A DNA stretch of 37,647 bases. Origin: MGBC108787 sp964591225 (GTDB lineage: Bacteria; Bacillota_I; Bacilli_A; RF39; UBA660). This document shows positions 1 through 8,278 of the stretch, one piece after another. Below the pieces are notes generated by a model. That model saw only the letters and a list, made by a program, of their open reading frames with translations, was not told where the DNA came from and searched no databases. The DNA lies in the NCBI GenBank assembly GCA_964591225.1, contig CAZQAO010000003.1:1-37647 (forward strand), given 5' to 3'. Position numbers and translations under genes: made by a program. The number at the start of each line of letters is the position of its first letter. The first letter of the stretch is position 1.

Positions 1-1088
1 TTAAAATATTTATATTTCTGTTGATGATTTGAACAATCTCCCTTTAAGCAAGAAATTTTACCATCATTATAATTTGATTTTTGTATTATTTCATTTTCCT
101 TTCTTAAATAATAAACAAAATTATGTTTTTTAGAATCTAAAAACCATAAATATTCTTCTATCGTATCATTTTTTTTTTCTGATACTAAAAATAAATTTGA
201 AATAATATTATAACTAATAAGAATTTGTTTATCATTTTCTTGATATTCTAAAATATATTCCCCTTTATTATCATCATTTAAAATAAAATTATCTTTAATT
301 TTTTGAGGAACATCAATTTGAGGAGAATCATTAGATGGTTCATTATTACTAATTTTAACAGTATTTTTAAAAAATAACTTATTATTAGTATACATTCTTG
401 AAGCATTAAGTTTAATAGTATCTACTTGATCTATCCCGTAAGTAATATCGGCATACATATTATCAAGCATTAATTCTATATCATCAAAAGAAAAATACTC
501 GTCATAACCTCTGTCTTGAATTATTAAAACATCGCCTTTGTCAGAAGCATAAATTTTTTTCTTCGTACCATTTTTTAAATAATAAAATTCAATTTCATCT
601 GGTTCATTTTGAGAAAAAGTGACACCTTTAAAGTTTAAATAAGCAACTTCATGAGAGAAAACTGCTAGAGTATCCATGATTTGAAATTGATCATTGCTCC
701 CACTAATTTTATAAATTTTGAATTGATTATAAGTCATAATGAAATAATAAATTAAAAAGGCTATAATCATCAATGAAATAATAGCGGAGAAAATAATAAT
801 TATTTTTTTAGTTTTTTTAGAATTCTTTTTTAAAACATCAATAGTAATATTATTTATATATTTTTCATTCTTTTTTGATATTCTAACTCCTGCTATAACT
901 TCATTAGGAGTTACCTTAAAAATATTACAAATTTTTAGCAATAATTCATAATCTGGTAAGCCAACTCCTCGTTCCCATCTACTAACTGCTTGTCTAGTAA
1001 CATATAATTTACTAGCTAATTCTTCTTGACTCCACCCTTTTTCTTCTCTTAATTCTTTAATAAATTTTCCTATTACTTTGGGATTCAT
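1..1088 (-). CDS. XRE-family HTH protein with membrane anchor, 3' end beyond the window
   Basis: The reading frame opens at ATG 1086-1088 and stays open to the left edge (about 362 codons), so the C-terminus is missing. A ribosome binding site AAAGGAGT lies 5 bases upstream. Residues 1-65 form an XRE/Cro-type helix-turn-helix (REEKGWSQEELASKLYVTRQ, followed by AVSRWERG). A lysine-rich stretch leads into one transmembrane helix at about residues 95-119. The remainder is predicted to be outside the cell and matches no family I recognise. This topology (cytoplasmic HTH, one membrane span, external domain) suggests a membrane-bound regulator that senses an outside signal; that is inference. CpG is scarce (about 8 in 1088 bases) compared with the core genes. 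The upstream neighbour comC ends in a terminator, so this gene is probably transcribed separately. Confidence 0.8.
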   Translation of the reverse strand, partial: MNPKVIGKFIKELREEKGWSQEELASKLYVTRQAVSRWERGVGLPDYELLLKICNIFKVTPNEVIAGVRISKKNEKYINNITIDVLKKNSKKTKKIIIIFSAIISLMIIAFLIYYFIMTYNQFKIYKISGSNDQFQIMDTLAVFSHEVAYLNFKGVTFSQNEPDEIEFYYLKNGTKKKIYASDKGDVLIIQDRGYDEYFSFDDIELMLDNMYADITYGIDQVDTIKLNASRMYTNNKLFFKNTVKISNNEPSNDSPQIDVPQKIKDNFILNDDNKGEYILEYQENDKQILISYNIISNLFLVSEKKNDTIEEYLWFLDSKKHNFVYYLRKENEIIQKSNYNDGKISCLKGDCSNHQQKYKYF

Positions 1089-1127
1089 ACAACACTCCTT
1101 TTGTAGTTATCATATAATATAAAACTT

Positions 1128-1155
1128 AAAAAAACAATTAAGTTAATATTAATTG
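1128..1155 (-). terminator. Rho-independent terminator of the comGB-comC operon
   Basis: Perfect 7-bp inverted repeat CAATTAA / TTAATTG (1135-1141 and 1149-1155) with a 7-base loop. On the minus strand it is followed by seven T (1134-1128). It begins 4 bases after the comC stop codon and separates comC from the HTH-membrane gene. Confidence 0.8.
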
Positions 1156-1158
1156 CTT

Positions 1159-1920
1159 TTAAAATCCATATATAAGAGTACCTAGATTAGCAAACTTTTC
1201 ATAAAAGAAAAAAACTAATACTAAACTACTGACTAAGAATGGTCCAAAAGGAACTTCGGTATCTTTTTTTAAAGCGATGGTGGCAAGAGCATAAGGAAGA
1301 GCTAAAAAAGTAGATAAGATAAAGGCTAAAAAGGCATATTTAAAGTTTAAAACCATTCCCATGATAAAAGAAAATTTAACATCTCCGCCCCCTAAAGATT
1401 CTCTTTTAAAAAGTAAGTTACCTAAATAGCGAATAACTAATATGATGACAAAAGAAATACAACCATGACCTAAACTTAATAAAGCTTCATGCCAGCCATA
1501 GTATACGCCTTTTAGCACAAATATCGCCACTAAAGAGATGATAAGTGGTGAATCTAAAATAATACAGTATTTAAAATCGGTAATAAAAATAATCACTAGT
1601 AATGAAGATAATATTAACATAATCCATAATTGATAGGAAAAACCAAATTTAGCATAACTTACTGCAAATAATAGTCCCGTTAATAATTCATATAATAAAT
1701 ATTCGATACTTATTTTATGATGACAATACCGACATTTACCACCTAAAAATAGATAAGAAAAAATGGGGATTAAATCTAAAGGATGTAACTTATGATGACA
1801 AAATGTACAATGACTTCCAGGATAAAGTATGGATTTTCCTTCTGCTAAACGAGTTCCTACGACGTAATAGAAAGAACCAAAGATAGTACCAATTACAAAA
1901 AATAGTAATATATACCACAT
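1159..1920 (-). CDS. comC: Type IV prepilin peptidase (ComC/PilD family)
   Basis: Membrane aspartyl protease that removes the leader from type IV pilin-like proteins and, in many members, N-methylates the new N-terminus. At 253 aa it has the family's usual length. The cytoplasmic loop carries the paired cysteines C38-x2-C41 and C63-x2-C66 typical of bifunctional members. The likely catalytic aspartates are D115 (FITDFKYCI) and D180 in the GGGDVK motif. About seven or eight hydrophobic segments fill the rest. It starts at ATG 1918-1920 behind an AAAGGGGG site and lies 16 bases downstream of the comGB homologue, so the two form an operon for a competence pseudopilus or type IV pilus. Pilin and ATPase genes are not in this window. 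Confidence 0.92.
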   Translation of the reverse strand: MWYILLFFVIGTIFGSFYYVVGTRLAEGKSILYPGSHCTFCHHKLHPLDLIPIFSYLFLGGKCRYCHHKISIEYLLYELLTGLLFAVSYAKFGFSYQLWIMLILSSLLVIIFITDFKYCIILDSPLIISLVAIFVLKGVYYGWHEALLSLGHGCISFVIILVIRYLGNLLFKRESLGGGDVKFSFIMGMVLNFKYAFLAFILSTFLALPYALATIALKKDTEVPFGPFLVSSLVLVFFFYEKFANLGTLIYGF

Positions 1921-1936
1921 AAATATACCCCCTTTC

Positions 1937-3463
1937 CTACTCTATTTCATTTAGTAAATTGAACATTGGAACGATAACTGCCAAGATAATTATTCCGACG
2001 ACAATAGCTAGTAAAGAAATTAATACTGGTTCAATAAATGATTTTAAATTGGTAACTATACTACGATGCATTTCTGCATAATAATTACTAACTCTTTTCA
2101 TCATTTCGGCTAATTGACCAGTGGATTCTCCGGTTACTATCATATAATAAGCGACATCTGGAATAGCCCAATGATTTTTAAAGGAAGTGGATATTTTATC
2201 TCCTTTGACGATATTTTTAACGGTATCTTCCATAATTTCTTTATATATTTCATTATTAGTAACCCGACTTAAAATATCCATACTATCAGTTATAAAAACG
2301 TTATTAAATAGTAAAGATGAGAAAGTCTTAGTAAAAATAGTTAGTTCTTTATAAATAATAACCTTACTGACAATAGGTAAATGCATAAGAACATATTGGA
2401 CATTTCTTCGAAAAGTCTTAATATATTTATAGCAAAAATAGAAGACAATAACTACAATTAAAATAATTCCTAAAATCGTGAAAATATTATTTCGTAAGAA
2501 GTTACTTGCATTGACAATAAAAAGTGTTAAACCACTAATTTGGGAATCATTTTCTTCATACACTTTAATAAATTCTGGAATAATAAACATTAAAATAAAA
2601 GTAATAACGGCAACTGCAAAAACGGTAATAATAGCAGGATATGTAATAGCACTAATCATTTGTTTTCGCGTTTTTTCGACTTCTTCATAATAGTTAGACA
2701 TATCTTTTAAGGTTGCTTCTAACTCCCCGGTAGCTTCAGCTGCTCTAATCATATTAATTAGTAAGGGGGGAAACATAGATCCTTGTTTTTCTAAAGCTCG
2801 TGAAAAAGGTTGCCCCATTGTTAATTCATAGACAATGGATTGAAAAGCTTTTTTATAACGAGGCTTATTTTTCATTTGATTATTTAAAATCTTAACTGAA
2901 TCAGTTAAAGGAATTCCACTTTCTAGGTAAGTAGATAATTGAGCTAACCAGAATAGTAAATCTTTATTAGACATCCGATTAGCTAAAACACTGGATTCAC
3001 CATATAAAAAATCAATATATTTATTAGATTTAATTTCATAAACGGTATACGATTCTTGTAATAAGAACGTATTTACATCCAATTTCGAATAACCATTAAT
3101 AGTACCAGTTTCCATCTTACCATCTTTATTAAGAGCTCGATACCAAAAAACTTGCGGAGTTTTACTTCTAATACTACCCTCATTTTGTAATTCGATAGCT
3201 AGTTCTGATCGTTTCTTTTCTAATTTCTCTAGTTGTTTTTTACTCATATGTATTTTTTTAACATGATTTTCTTCGCCGTTATCTAGAGCAGTTTTATTTA
3301 GTTCTTTTCTCTTGGTTCGCAGTCCAAATAAATCAATCGTACAAAAGGAAAGGCCTTTTAAGGCATAACGAAAAATATCTAATATTAATTTAAAGATATT
3401 GGCAATTCCTAAAAAAGGAAGCATTAAGATATTATTTTGCTTTTTGGTTTCTTCTTTGGCCAT
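1937..3463 (-). CDS. comGB: Type II secretion/type IV pilus inner-membrane platform protein (ComGB/PilC/GspF family)
   Basis: Polytopic platform protein that couples the assembly ATPase to pilin polymerisation. Two GspF repeats are visible, about residues 165-290 and 370-500. Each begins with an FxxxLsxxLxxGxP-type segment (LAQLSTYLESGIPLTDSV; FTKTFSSLLFNNVFI), and the protein ends in the characteristic EPVLISLLAIVVGIIILAVI helix. At 508 aa it is long for the family (usually about 340-400 aa). Roughly 105 residues precede the normal PilC N-terminal motif VFWYRALNKDG: a hydrophobic/amphipathic stretch (about 12-46) and a charged, probably coiled segment (about 50-95). It starts at ATG 3463 behind AAAGGGAAA. 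Transcription probably starts from an extended -10 at 3493-3501, with comC following. Confidence 0.88.
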   Translation of the reverse strand: MAKEETKKQNNILMLPFLGIANIFKLILDIFRYALKGLSFCTIDLFGLRTKRKELNKTALDNGEENHVKKIHMSKKQLEKLEKKRSELAIELQNEGSIRSKTPQVFWYRALNKDGKMETGTINGYSKLDVNTFLLQESYTVYEIKSNKYIDFLYGESSVLANRMSNKDLLFWLAQLSTYLESGIPLTDSVKILNNQMKNKPRYKKAFQSIVYELTMGQPFSRALEKQGSMFPPLLINMIRAAEATGELEATLKDMSNYYEEVEKTRKQMISAITYPAIITVFAVAVITFILMFIIPEFIKVYEENDSQISGLTLFIVNASNFLRNNIFTILGIILIVVIVFYFCYKYIKTFRRNVQYVLMHLPIVSKVIIYKELTIFTKTFSSLLFNNVFITDSMDILSRVTNNEIYKEIMEDTVKNIVKGDKISTSFKNHWAIPDVAYYMIVTGESTGQLAEMMKRVSNYYAEMHRSIVTNLKSFIEPVLISLLAIVVGIIILAVIVPMFNLLNEIE

Positions 3464-3492
3464 CGGATTTCCCTTTCTATCTTCATAATAAA

Positions 3493-3501
3493 ATTATATC
3501 A
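3493..3501 (-). promoter_or_regulatory. Extended -10 promoter of comGB-comC
   Basis: The minus strand reads TGATATAAT, a TGn-extended consensus -10, 30 bases before the comGB start. A TTGACA upstream lies 28 bases away, too far to be its -35, so this would depend on the extended -10. Confidence 0.6.
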
Positions 3502-3573
3502 TATTTTTTCTTTTTGCGAAGAGAAATGTCAACTATTTTGAAAATTCGCATAAAATATAGTAGGTGAATTATT

Positions 3574-3846
3574 ATGTATAATGGATTGGGAATCACAAGA
3601 GGATTCAGTTTAGGAAAAATAGTAAATGGTTTATCTAAGACTTTACGGGTAGCTAACCAAATTATTCCGATATATCAAAAAGCCATGCCCGTTATCCAAA
3701 ATGCCCGCAATATGTTTGGCATGTTAAAAGAATTTAAACCAAGTAGTCCGAAATCAAATCAAGTACTAAGTGCTACTCCACTACCAGAACCGATAAAAAC
3801 TATCGAAAAAGAAAAAACGTCCTCGACGCCTACTTTCTTCTTATAA
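3574..3846 (+). CDS. Small YqfQ/VrrA-like protein of unknown function
   Basis: 90 aa, starting at ATG 3574 behind TAGGTGA. The middle (about residues 17-53), with VANQIIPIYQKAMPVIQNA and MFGMLKEFK, resembles the conserved core of Bacillus YqfQ (VrrA-like) proteins, which have an IP..Q.yGP...N.P.m.k segment. The C-terminus is Pro/Ser/Thr/Lys-rich and probably disordered. In B. subtilis yqfQ lies a few genes from trmK and sigA; here the gene sits directly beside trmK, which supports the assignment. Its last 17 bases overlap the 3' end of trmK tail to tail. No function is known for the family. The similarity call rests on memory of a short motif, so it is moderate. Confidence 0.55.
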   Translation: MYNGLGITRGFSLGKIVNGLSKTLRVANQIIPIYQKAMPVIQNARNMFGMLKEFKPSSPKSNQVLSATPLPEPIKTIEKEKTSSTPTFFL

Positions 3847-4483
3847 AAATTTTTAAACCTAATTTTCGGACTTTAATTTTTAATTTTTTAAACCCATTAT
3901 CTTGGTAAGATAATTTTTTATCAATATGATCCCAAGTATTATATAAAGATAAATAATAAGCATGATTATTAGGATCAAAAAGACCAAATTGTTGTTCTAA
4001 TAAAGTTAAATGGTTATATGTTTTTGTATATACCCCTATTACATAATAATGTTTATTTTCATAAATTACTTTTTCTTTTTGTAAATAAAACTTTTTTTTA
4101 GCCATCTTTTTACGCAAATAAGCTAAATTATTATTAGATTGAATAATAATTTTTTTAATGTTAAATTTATCGATATCTTCTAAAATAGTTAAAATAGTAT
4201 GACAACCCATGCCAGCTAAAACAATAGTATCGATGCTATCTTGAGGAATTTGTTTCAAACCATCAGATAAATAGATGGTAATTTTTTTAGTTAAATGATA
4301 TTTTTTAACATTTTCTTGGGCCATTAAATAAGCATTTTGATTACAATCACTGGCTAATGCATGAGTTAAAAGTTTATTTTTTACTAAATAAATAGGTAAA
4401 TAAGCATGATCACAGCCAATATCAATTACTTGATCATGGGGTTCAATAAAGGAAGCAATAGTTTTAATTCGTAAACTAAACAT
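3830..4483 (-). CDS. trmK: tRNA (adenine(22)-N1)-methyltransferase TrmK
   Basis: S-adenosylmethionine-dependent enzyme that methylates N1 of A22 in tRNA. The SAM-binding motif I DIGCDHAYLPIYL starts at residue 21, and the family signature LAGMGCHTI lies near residues 89-97. Length (217 aa) is normal for the family (about 220-235). The start ATG at 4483 directly follows the sigA stop codon (TAA then ATG, no gap), so translation is probably coupled to sigA. The sigA-trmK order is conserved in Firmicutes. The 3' end overlaps the convergent YqfQ-like gene by 17 bases, and I see no terminator between them. Confidence 0.93.
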   Translation of the reverse strand: MFSLRIKTIASFIEPHDQVIDIGCDHAYLPIYLVKNKLLTHALASDCNQNAYLMAQENVKKYHLTKKITIYLSDGLKQIPQDSIDTIVLAGMGCHTILTILEDIDKFNIKKIIIQSNNNLAYLRKKMAKKKFYLQKEKVIYENKHYYVIGVYTKTYNHLTLLEQQFGLFDPNNHAYYLSLYNTWDHIDKKLSYQDNGFKKLKIKVRKLGLKIFIRRK

Positions 4484-5581
4484 TTAATCAGATAAAAAGT
4501 CCTTTAATTTTTTAGCCCGCGATGGATGTCTTAATTTTCGTAAAGCTTTGGCTTCTATTTGTCTTATTCTTTCTCGCGTAACATTAAACTTCTTCCCTAC
4601 TTCTTCTAAAGTATGACTAGTGCCATCGACAAGACCAAACCGAAGTTCTAATACTTCTTGTTCTCTTTCTTGTAAAGTTTCCAAAACTGATTTTATTTCT
4701 TCTTTTAAAATCTCATTAGTAGCGTATTCTTCAGGACTCATCGTATTAATATCTTGAACAAAATCTCCTAAATGCGAATCATCTTCTTCACCAATTGGTG
4801 TTTCCAAAGAAACGGGATCTTGACTAATTTTAATTACTTCTCTTACTTTTTCGACAGTAATTCCCATTTTCTTAGCAATTTCTTCTTCAGTTGGTTCCCG
4901 GTTTAACTCTAATGTTAGTTGTCTTTGAATCCGGGCCATTTTATTAATCGTTTCGACCATATGAACGGGGACTCTAATGGTTCTGGCTTGATCTGCTAAA
5001 GCTCTAGTAATAGCTTGTCGAATCCACCAAGTAGCATATGTCGAAAACTTAAATCCTTTGTCATAATCAAATTTATCGACTGCTTTCATAAGCCCAATAT
5101 TACCCTCTTGAATTAAATCTAAGAACAATAATCCTCTTCCGACATATCTTTTGGCAATGGATACTACTAACCGTAAGTTAGATTCAGCTAAGATATTTTT
5201 GGCCATCTCATCACCAGAAGCAGCTCTTTTCGATAGTTCTAACTCTTCTTCAGGAGACAGTAAACTAATTTTTCCAATTTCTTTTAAATACATTCTGACG
5301 GGATCGTTAATATTAACATCTTTGGTAATTTCTTCATCTTCTAATATTAAAGGTTCATCTTTTTTCAGATCTTTATCATCATTATTTTCATTTTCTTCAT
5401 CACCATCAATAATTTCAATATTATTGTCGACAAAGAAATTGTATAATTCATCTAACGAATCACTATCGATATCTAAACCCTTTAAAGAATCTGCTAATTG
5501 TTCAAAGGTAATAGTTCCATTTTCTTTACCTAATTTTAATAATTCCGTTTTTCTTTCTTCTAATGTTTTAATTGTTTTCAT
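4484..5581 (-). CDS. sigA: RNA polymerase primary sigma factor SigA (RpoD)
   Basis: Housekeeping sigma factor, 365 aa, the usual size in low-GC Firmicutes (about 370). An N-terminal region 1.1 (about 1-70) is followed by an acidic linker. Region 1.2 begins at DPVRMYLKEIGKISLL. Region 2 carries the -10 recognition helix (FKFSTYATWWIRQAITRA). Region 3 includes LNREPTEEEIAKKMG. Region 4 has the helix-turn-helix TLEEVGKKFNVTRERIRQIE that reads the -35. It overlaps the end of dnaG by 14 bases and is followed without a gap by trmK, giving the classical dnaG-sigA macromolecular-synthesis operon. The ribosome binding site GGAAG lies inside dnaG. Confidence 0.97.
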   Translation of the reverse strand: MKTIKTLEERKTELLKLGKENGTITFEQLADSLKGLDIDSDSLDELYNFFVDNNIEIIDGDEENENNDDKDLKKDEPLILEDEEITKDVNINDPVRMYLKEIGKISLLSPEEELELSKRAASGDEMAKNILAESNLRLVVSIAKRYVGRGLLFLDLIQEGNIGLMKAVDKFDYDKGFKFSTYATWWIRQAITRALADQARTIRVPVHMVETINKMARIQRQLTLELNREPTEEEIAKKMGITVEKVREVIKISQDPVSLETPIGEEDDSHLGDFVQDINTMSPEEYATNEILKEEIKSVLETLQEREQEVLELRFGLVDGTSHTLEEVGKKFNVTRERIRQIEAKALRKLRHPSRAKKLKDFLSD

Positions 5582-7313
5582 CTTTGGACACTTCCTTTTT
5601 TATTTCCGCAATTTTTTCCGTTAAAGCAATTTTTTTATTGACATCATATTCTGTTTTTAATTCTGCTTTTAAATTCTGTATTTCTTGTTCTTTTATTTTC
5701 TTTTTTAATTTAAGAATGAGTTCATTCATTAATTCTTCATTGACTTCTTTAATCTGGACAGTATTTATTATATCCATAATTTGATTTTTTAAATTACTTG
5801 TTTCCGCATAAGTAATAAAATCCGCCAAATTTATATTTTGATTAGATTCATAATAATATAAAATCTCTCCTGCTATATCGCGTTGTTCTTTTAAGGGAAA
5901 CATACCTAGTTGGGTTTTATATTGGCGAATGTATCTTGGTTCTTGCATCATACAGTATAAAATTTCGTTACCTAATTTTTGTTCAGTACTTAGTTTCGGC
6001 CTTGTTTTTTTAAGAGGAGGGGTTTTAACTACAGGGGTTTCTTCATTCCCTAACTGTTCTTTAAGTAAGTCATAGGAGATATTATAATCATTACTTAACT
6101 TTTGTAAAGTTACTTCTTTCAAAATCGGATCATTATTTTTTTGTAAGTTAGCAATTACTGATTTTAAATAATCAGCGAGATCGACCGAAGAATCTAAATT
6201 TTTATTTTTTTTCAGATAATTTAATTTAAAATCCATGAAGGAAGTAGCGTTATGGATATTTTGAAGCATGGCATCTGCTCCATATTTTAATATGTATTCA
6301 TCGGGGTCTTTGGCACCACTTAAACGAACTACTTGAATAGTTAAGCCAGCTTCTTCTAAAATATTACCAACCGCATAAGTAGAGGTTTCCCCGGCTTCAT
6401 CATTATCTAACATCAAAATAATTTTAACTCTTAGCTTTTTTAAAGCATTAGTTTGCTCTTGAGTTAGATTAGTACCCATTAAAGCTACGACGTTTTTAAT
6501 ATTATTTAAGGATAAACGGATGGCATCCATATTTCCTTCGACAATAACGACTTCTTTTTGCAGGCGAATCTGATCTTTTGCTCGATGATAATTATAGAGA
6601 ATATTACCTTTTTTAAAAATATAAGTTTCTTTCGTATTTAAGTATTTTGGAGTTACATTTTCTAAATAACATCGTGCGGTAAAACCAACAGGATGGCCTT
6701 CAAAATCATGAATGGGAAACATAATCCGGTTTTGAAAAACATCGTAAGAATTCTCACTAGTAGTATGAATTAAACCTAAGAGGGCGATTGTTTTTTCCGG
6801 ATAACCTTTTTTGGTTAGAATATTATATAAGCCATCTTTATCTAAGGCTAAACCGATATCAAATTCTTTTGTGGCTTCACTATTTATACCCCGCTCTGTT
6901 AAATATTCTTGGGCTTTTTTACCAGCGAAACTATTTAAATTATTTTGATAAAATTTAACGGCAAAATCCATTATTTCGTATTCGGTTGCAAACTTTTCTT
7001 TCTTTTGGGTATAAATATCTCCCTTTAGAGTAATTCCTACCTTATTAGCAACTATTGAGACGGCTTCACTAAAAGATACATTTAAAAAATTCTCAATAAA
7101 CGTAAAAACATTGCCGGTCGCTCCACAAGAAAAACATTTATAAATTTGTTTTTCACTCGAAACACTCATACTAGGTGAATGATCTTCATGAAAAGGACAG
7201 ACGCCAAAATAATTTTTACCTCGTTGCGTTAAAGGAATATAAGATGCGATAATATCGACAATCGAAGCCGCATTTCGCACTTCATTAATTTCTTGTTGGG
7301 AGATAAAAGCCAT
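5568..7313 (-). CDS. dnaG: DNA primase DnaG
   Basis: Synthesises RNA primers at the replication fork. The N-terminal zinc-binding domain shows C39-x2-H42 and C60-x2-C63. The TOPRIM catalytic core is visible as VVIVEGNMDAIRL near residue 260 and LMLDNDEAG near residue 300, giving the metal-binding Glu and Asp residues. A C-terminal helical helicase-interaction domain follows. Length (581 aa) is normal. It starts at ATG 7313 with a strong AGGAGGC site. The 71-base gap to the RnfD-like gene upstream has no terminator that I can see, so dnaG could be reached by readthrough as well as by its own promoter. It overlaps sigA by 14 bases. Confidence 0.97.
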   Translation of the reverse strand: MAFISQQEINEVRNAASIVDIIASYIPLTQRGKNYFGVCPFHEDHSPSMSVSSEKQIYKCFSCGATGNVFTFIENFLNVSFSEAVSIVANKVGITLKGDIYTQKKEKFATEYEIMDFAVKFYQNNLNSFAGKKAQEYLTERGINSEATKEFDIGLALDKDGLYNILTKKGYPEKTIALLGLIHTTSENSYDVFQNRIMFPIHDFEGHPVGFTARCYLENVTPKYLNTKETYIFKKGNILYNYHRAKDQIRLQKEVVIVEGNMDAIRLSLNNIKNVVALMGTNLTQEQTNALKKLRVKIILMLDNDEAGETSTYAVGNILEEAGLTIQVVRLSGAKDPDEYILKYGADAMLQNIHNATSFMDFKLNYLKKNKNLDSSVDLADYLKSVIANLQKNNDPILKEVTLQKLSNDYNISYDLLKEQLGNEETPVVKTPPLKKTRPKLSTEQKLGNEILYCMMQEPRYIRQYKTQLGMFPLKEQRDIAGEILYYYESNQNINLADFITYAETSNLKNQIMDIINTVQIKEVNEELMNELILKLKKKIKEQEIQNLKAELKTEYDVNKKIALTEKIAEIKKEVSKDENN

Positions 7314-7384
7314 AAAAAACAGCCTCCTACTTATATATATTACATCTTATAGACAAATTTCCTTTTTTTCTTGACAAAAAATTA

Positions 7385-8278
7385 TTATATTTGACTAAAA
7401 GTTGATGATTTCTTCTCATGTAAATAATGAATTAAAGAAACGATAATGCTAGCCAAAACAATAGCAAAATAGATGCCATCATACTGAGATATTACTAAAG
7501 AAAATGGTAAGATACTTACTCCCAGTAATAAACCATAAATTACTCTTTCTTTAGGTAAATAAGGACTAGTAAGGGAGAATGAAGATAGAAATATTAACCC
7601 AAATAAAACAGGACTAGAAAACATATTAGTTAGTAAAAAACTCATATTACCTTGCGTTAAAGAATAGATAAATAAAGTTAAAAGATAGGTGGCATAACCA
7701 TATATAGGAATATCTTTTTTATAATAATAATCACTGGCTAATACCAAGTAAGAAATAAATAATAACAGTGGACTACTACAATATAATCCCCCAACTTGGT
7801 GACCAATTAAAGTATCCCAAAAAGAATAATGATACAGACCACTTTGTTCCAAACCATTTTCATAACCATACCCGAACATGAAACAAGCAAGCACCAAAAA
7901 TATTCTTCCTAAAGCTAGGGTATTGAAACTCCCAAAAGGCTTTTTAATTCTTAGCAAGCGATATAAAAATAAGCTAAGGGTTAAAATAATGGTATATACT
8001 AAAATATTAACTTGAAAAGGAATCATTAAACAAAAACCCAGACTAATTAAACGATACGAAAAAGCATCATTACTTTTAAAATAAAAATCAAAGAAAGCCC
8101 CTATACCATAACTAATAATTGGAAATAAAAAGACCATTATAGTTTGCCATAACGTTTGGTAACCTAAAACTAATGGTAGTAGGCCATTTTTATAAATACC
8201 AAAAGCAATTAATAGAAAAAATAACAAAAAATATTTTTGCGATAGAGAAACTTTGGACTCTTTATGTAATCTACTCAT
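7385..8278 (-). CDS. RnfD/NqrB-like membrane protein
   Basis: Integral membrane protein, 297 aa with about 9-10 hydrophobic helices. RnfD-type landmarks are FNTLALGRIFL (compare FNPAxxxR in RnfD), GxxCSSPLLLFISYLVLA (the Gxx(G)ETSxL region) and FSSPVLFGLIFLSSFSLTSP with the TSP motif. RnfD is a subunit of an ion-pumping ferredoxin:NAD+ oxidoreductase and normally carries FMN bound to Thr in an SGAT motif. Here the corresponding stretch reads EQSGLYHYSFWD, with no Thr, so covalent flavin attachment looks absent. An upstream GTG (8287) extends the frame, but the GAGGTG site at 8285-8290 fits ATG 8276-8278 with a 6-base spacer. It overlaps the RnfC-like gene by 8 bases, which suggests coupled translation. 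Confidence 0.75.
   Translation of the reverse strand: MSRLHKESKVSLSQKYFLLFFLLIAFGIYKNGLLPLVLGYQTLWQTIMVFLFPIISYGIGAFFDFYFKSNDAFSYRLISLGFCLMIPFQVNILVYTIILTLSLFLYRLLRIKKPFGSFNTLALGRIFLVLACFMFGYGYENGLEQSGLYHYSFWDTLIGHQVGGLYCSSPLLLFISYLVLASDYYYKKDIPIYGYATYLLTLFIYSLTQGNMSFLLTNMFSSPVLFGLIFLSSFSLTSPYLPKERVIYGLLLGVSILPFSLVISQYDGIYFAIVLASIIVSLIHYLHEKKSSTFSQI

Noticed and set aside
2478..2690. Plus-strand open frame of 70 codons inside comGB
   Set aside because: Antisense shadow of a clear gene, without ribosome binding site or recognisable protein features.
3531..3561. Plus-strand promoter for the YqfQ-like gene (TTGAAA with TATAGT)
   Set aside because: The hexamers are only about 12 bases apart, and no other arrangement gave a normal spacer.
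5151..5624. Plus-strand open frame of 157 codons opposite sigA and the dnaG end
   Set aside because: Serine/phenylalanine-rich translation typical of the reverse of acidic/lysine-rich coding sequence; sigA on the other strand is certain.
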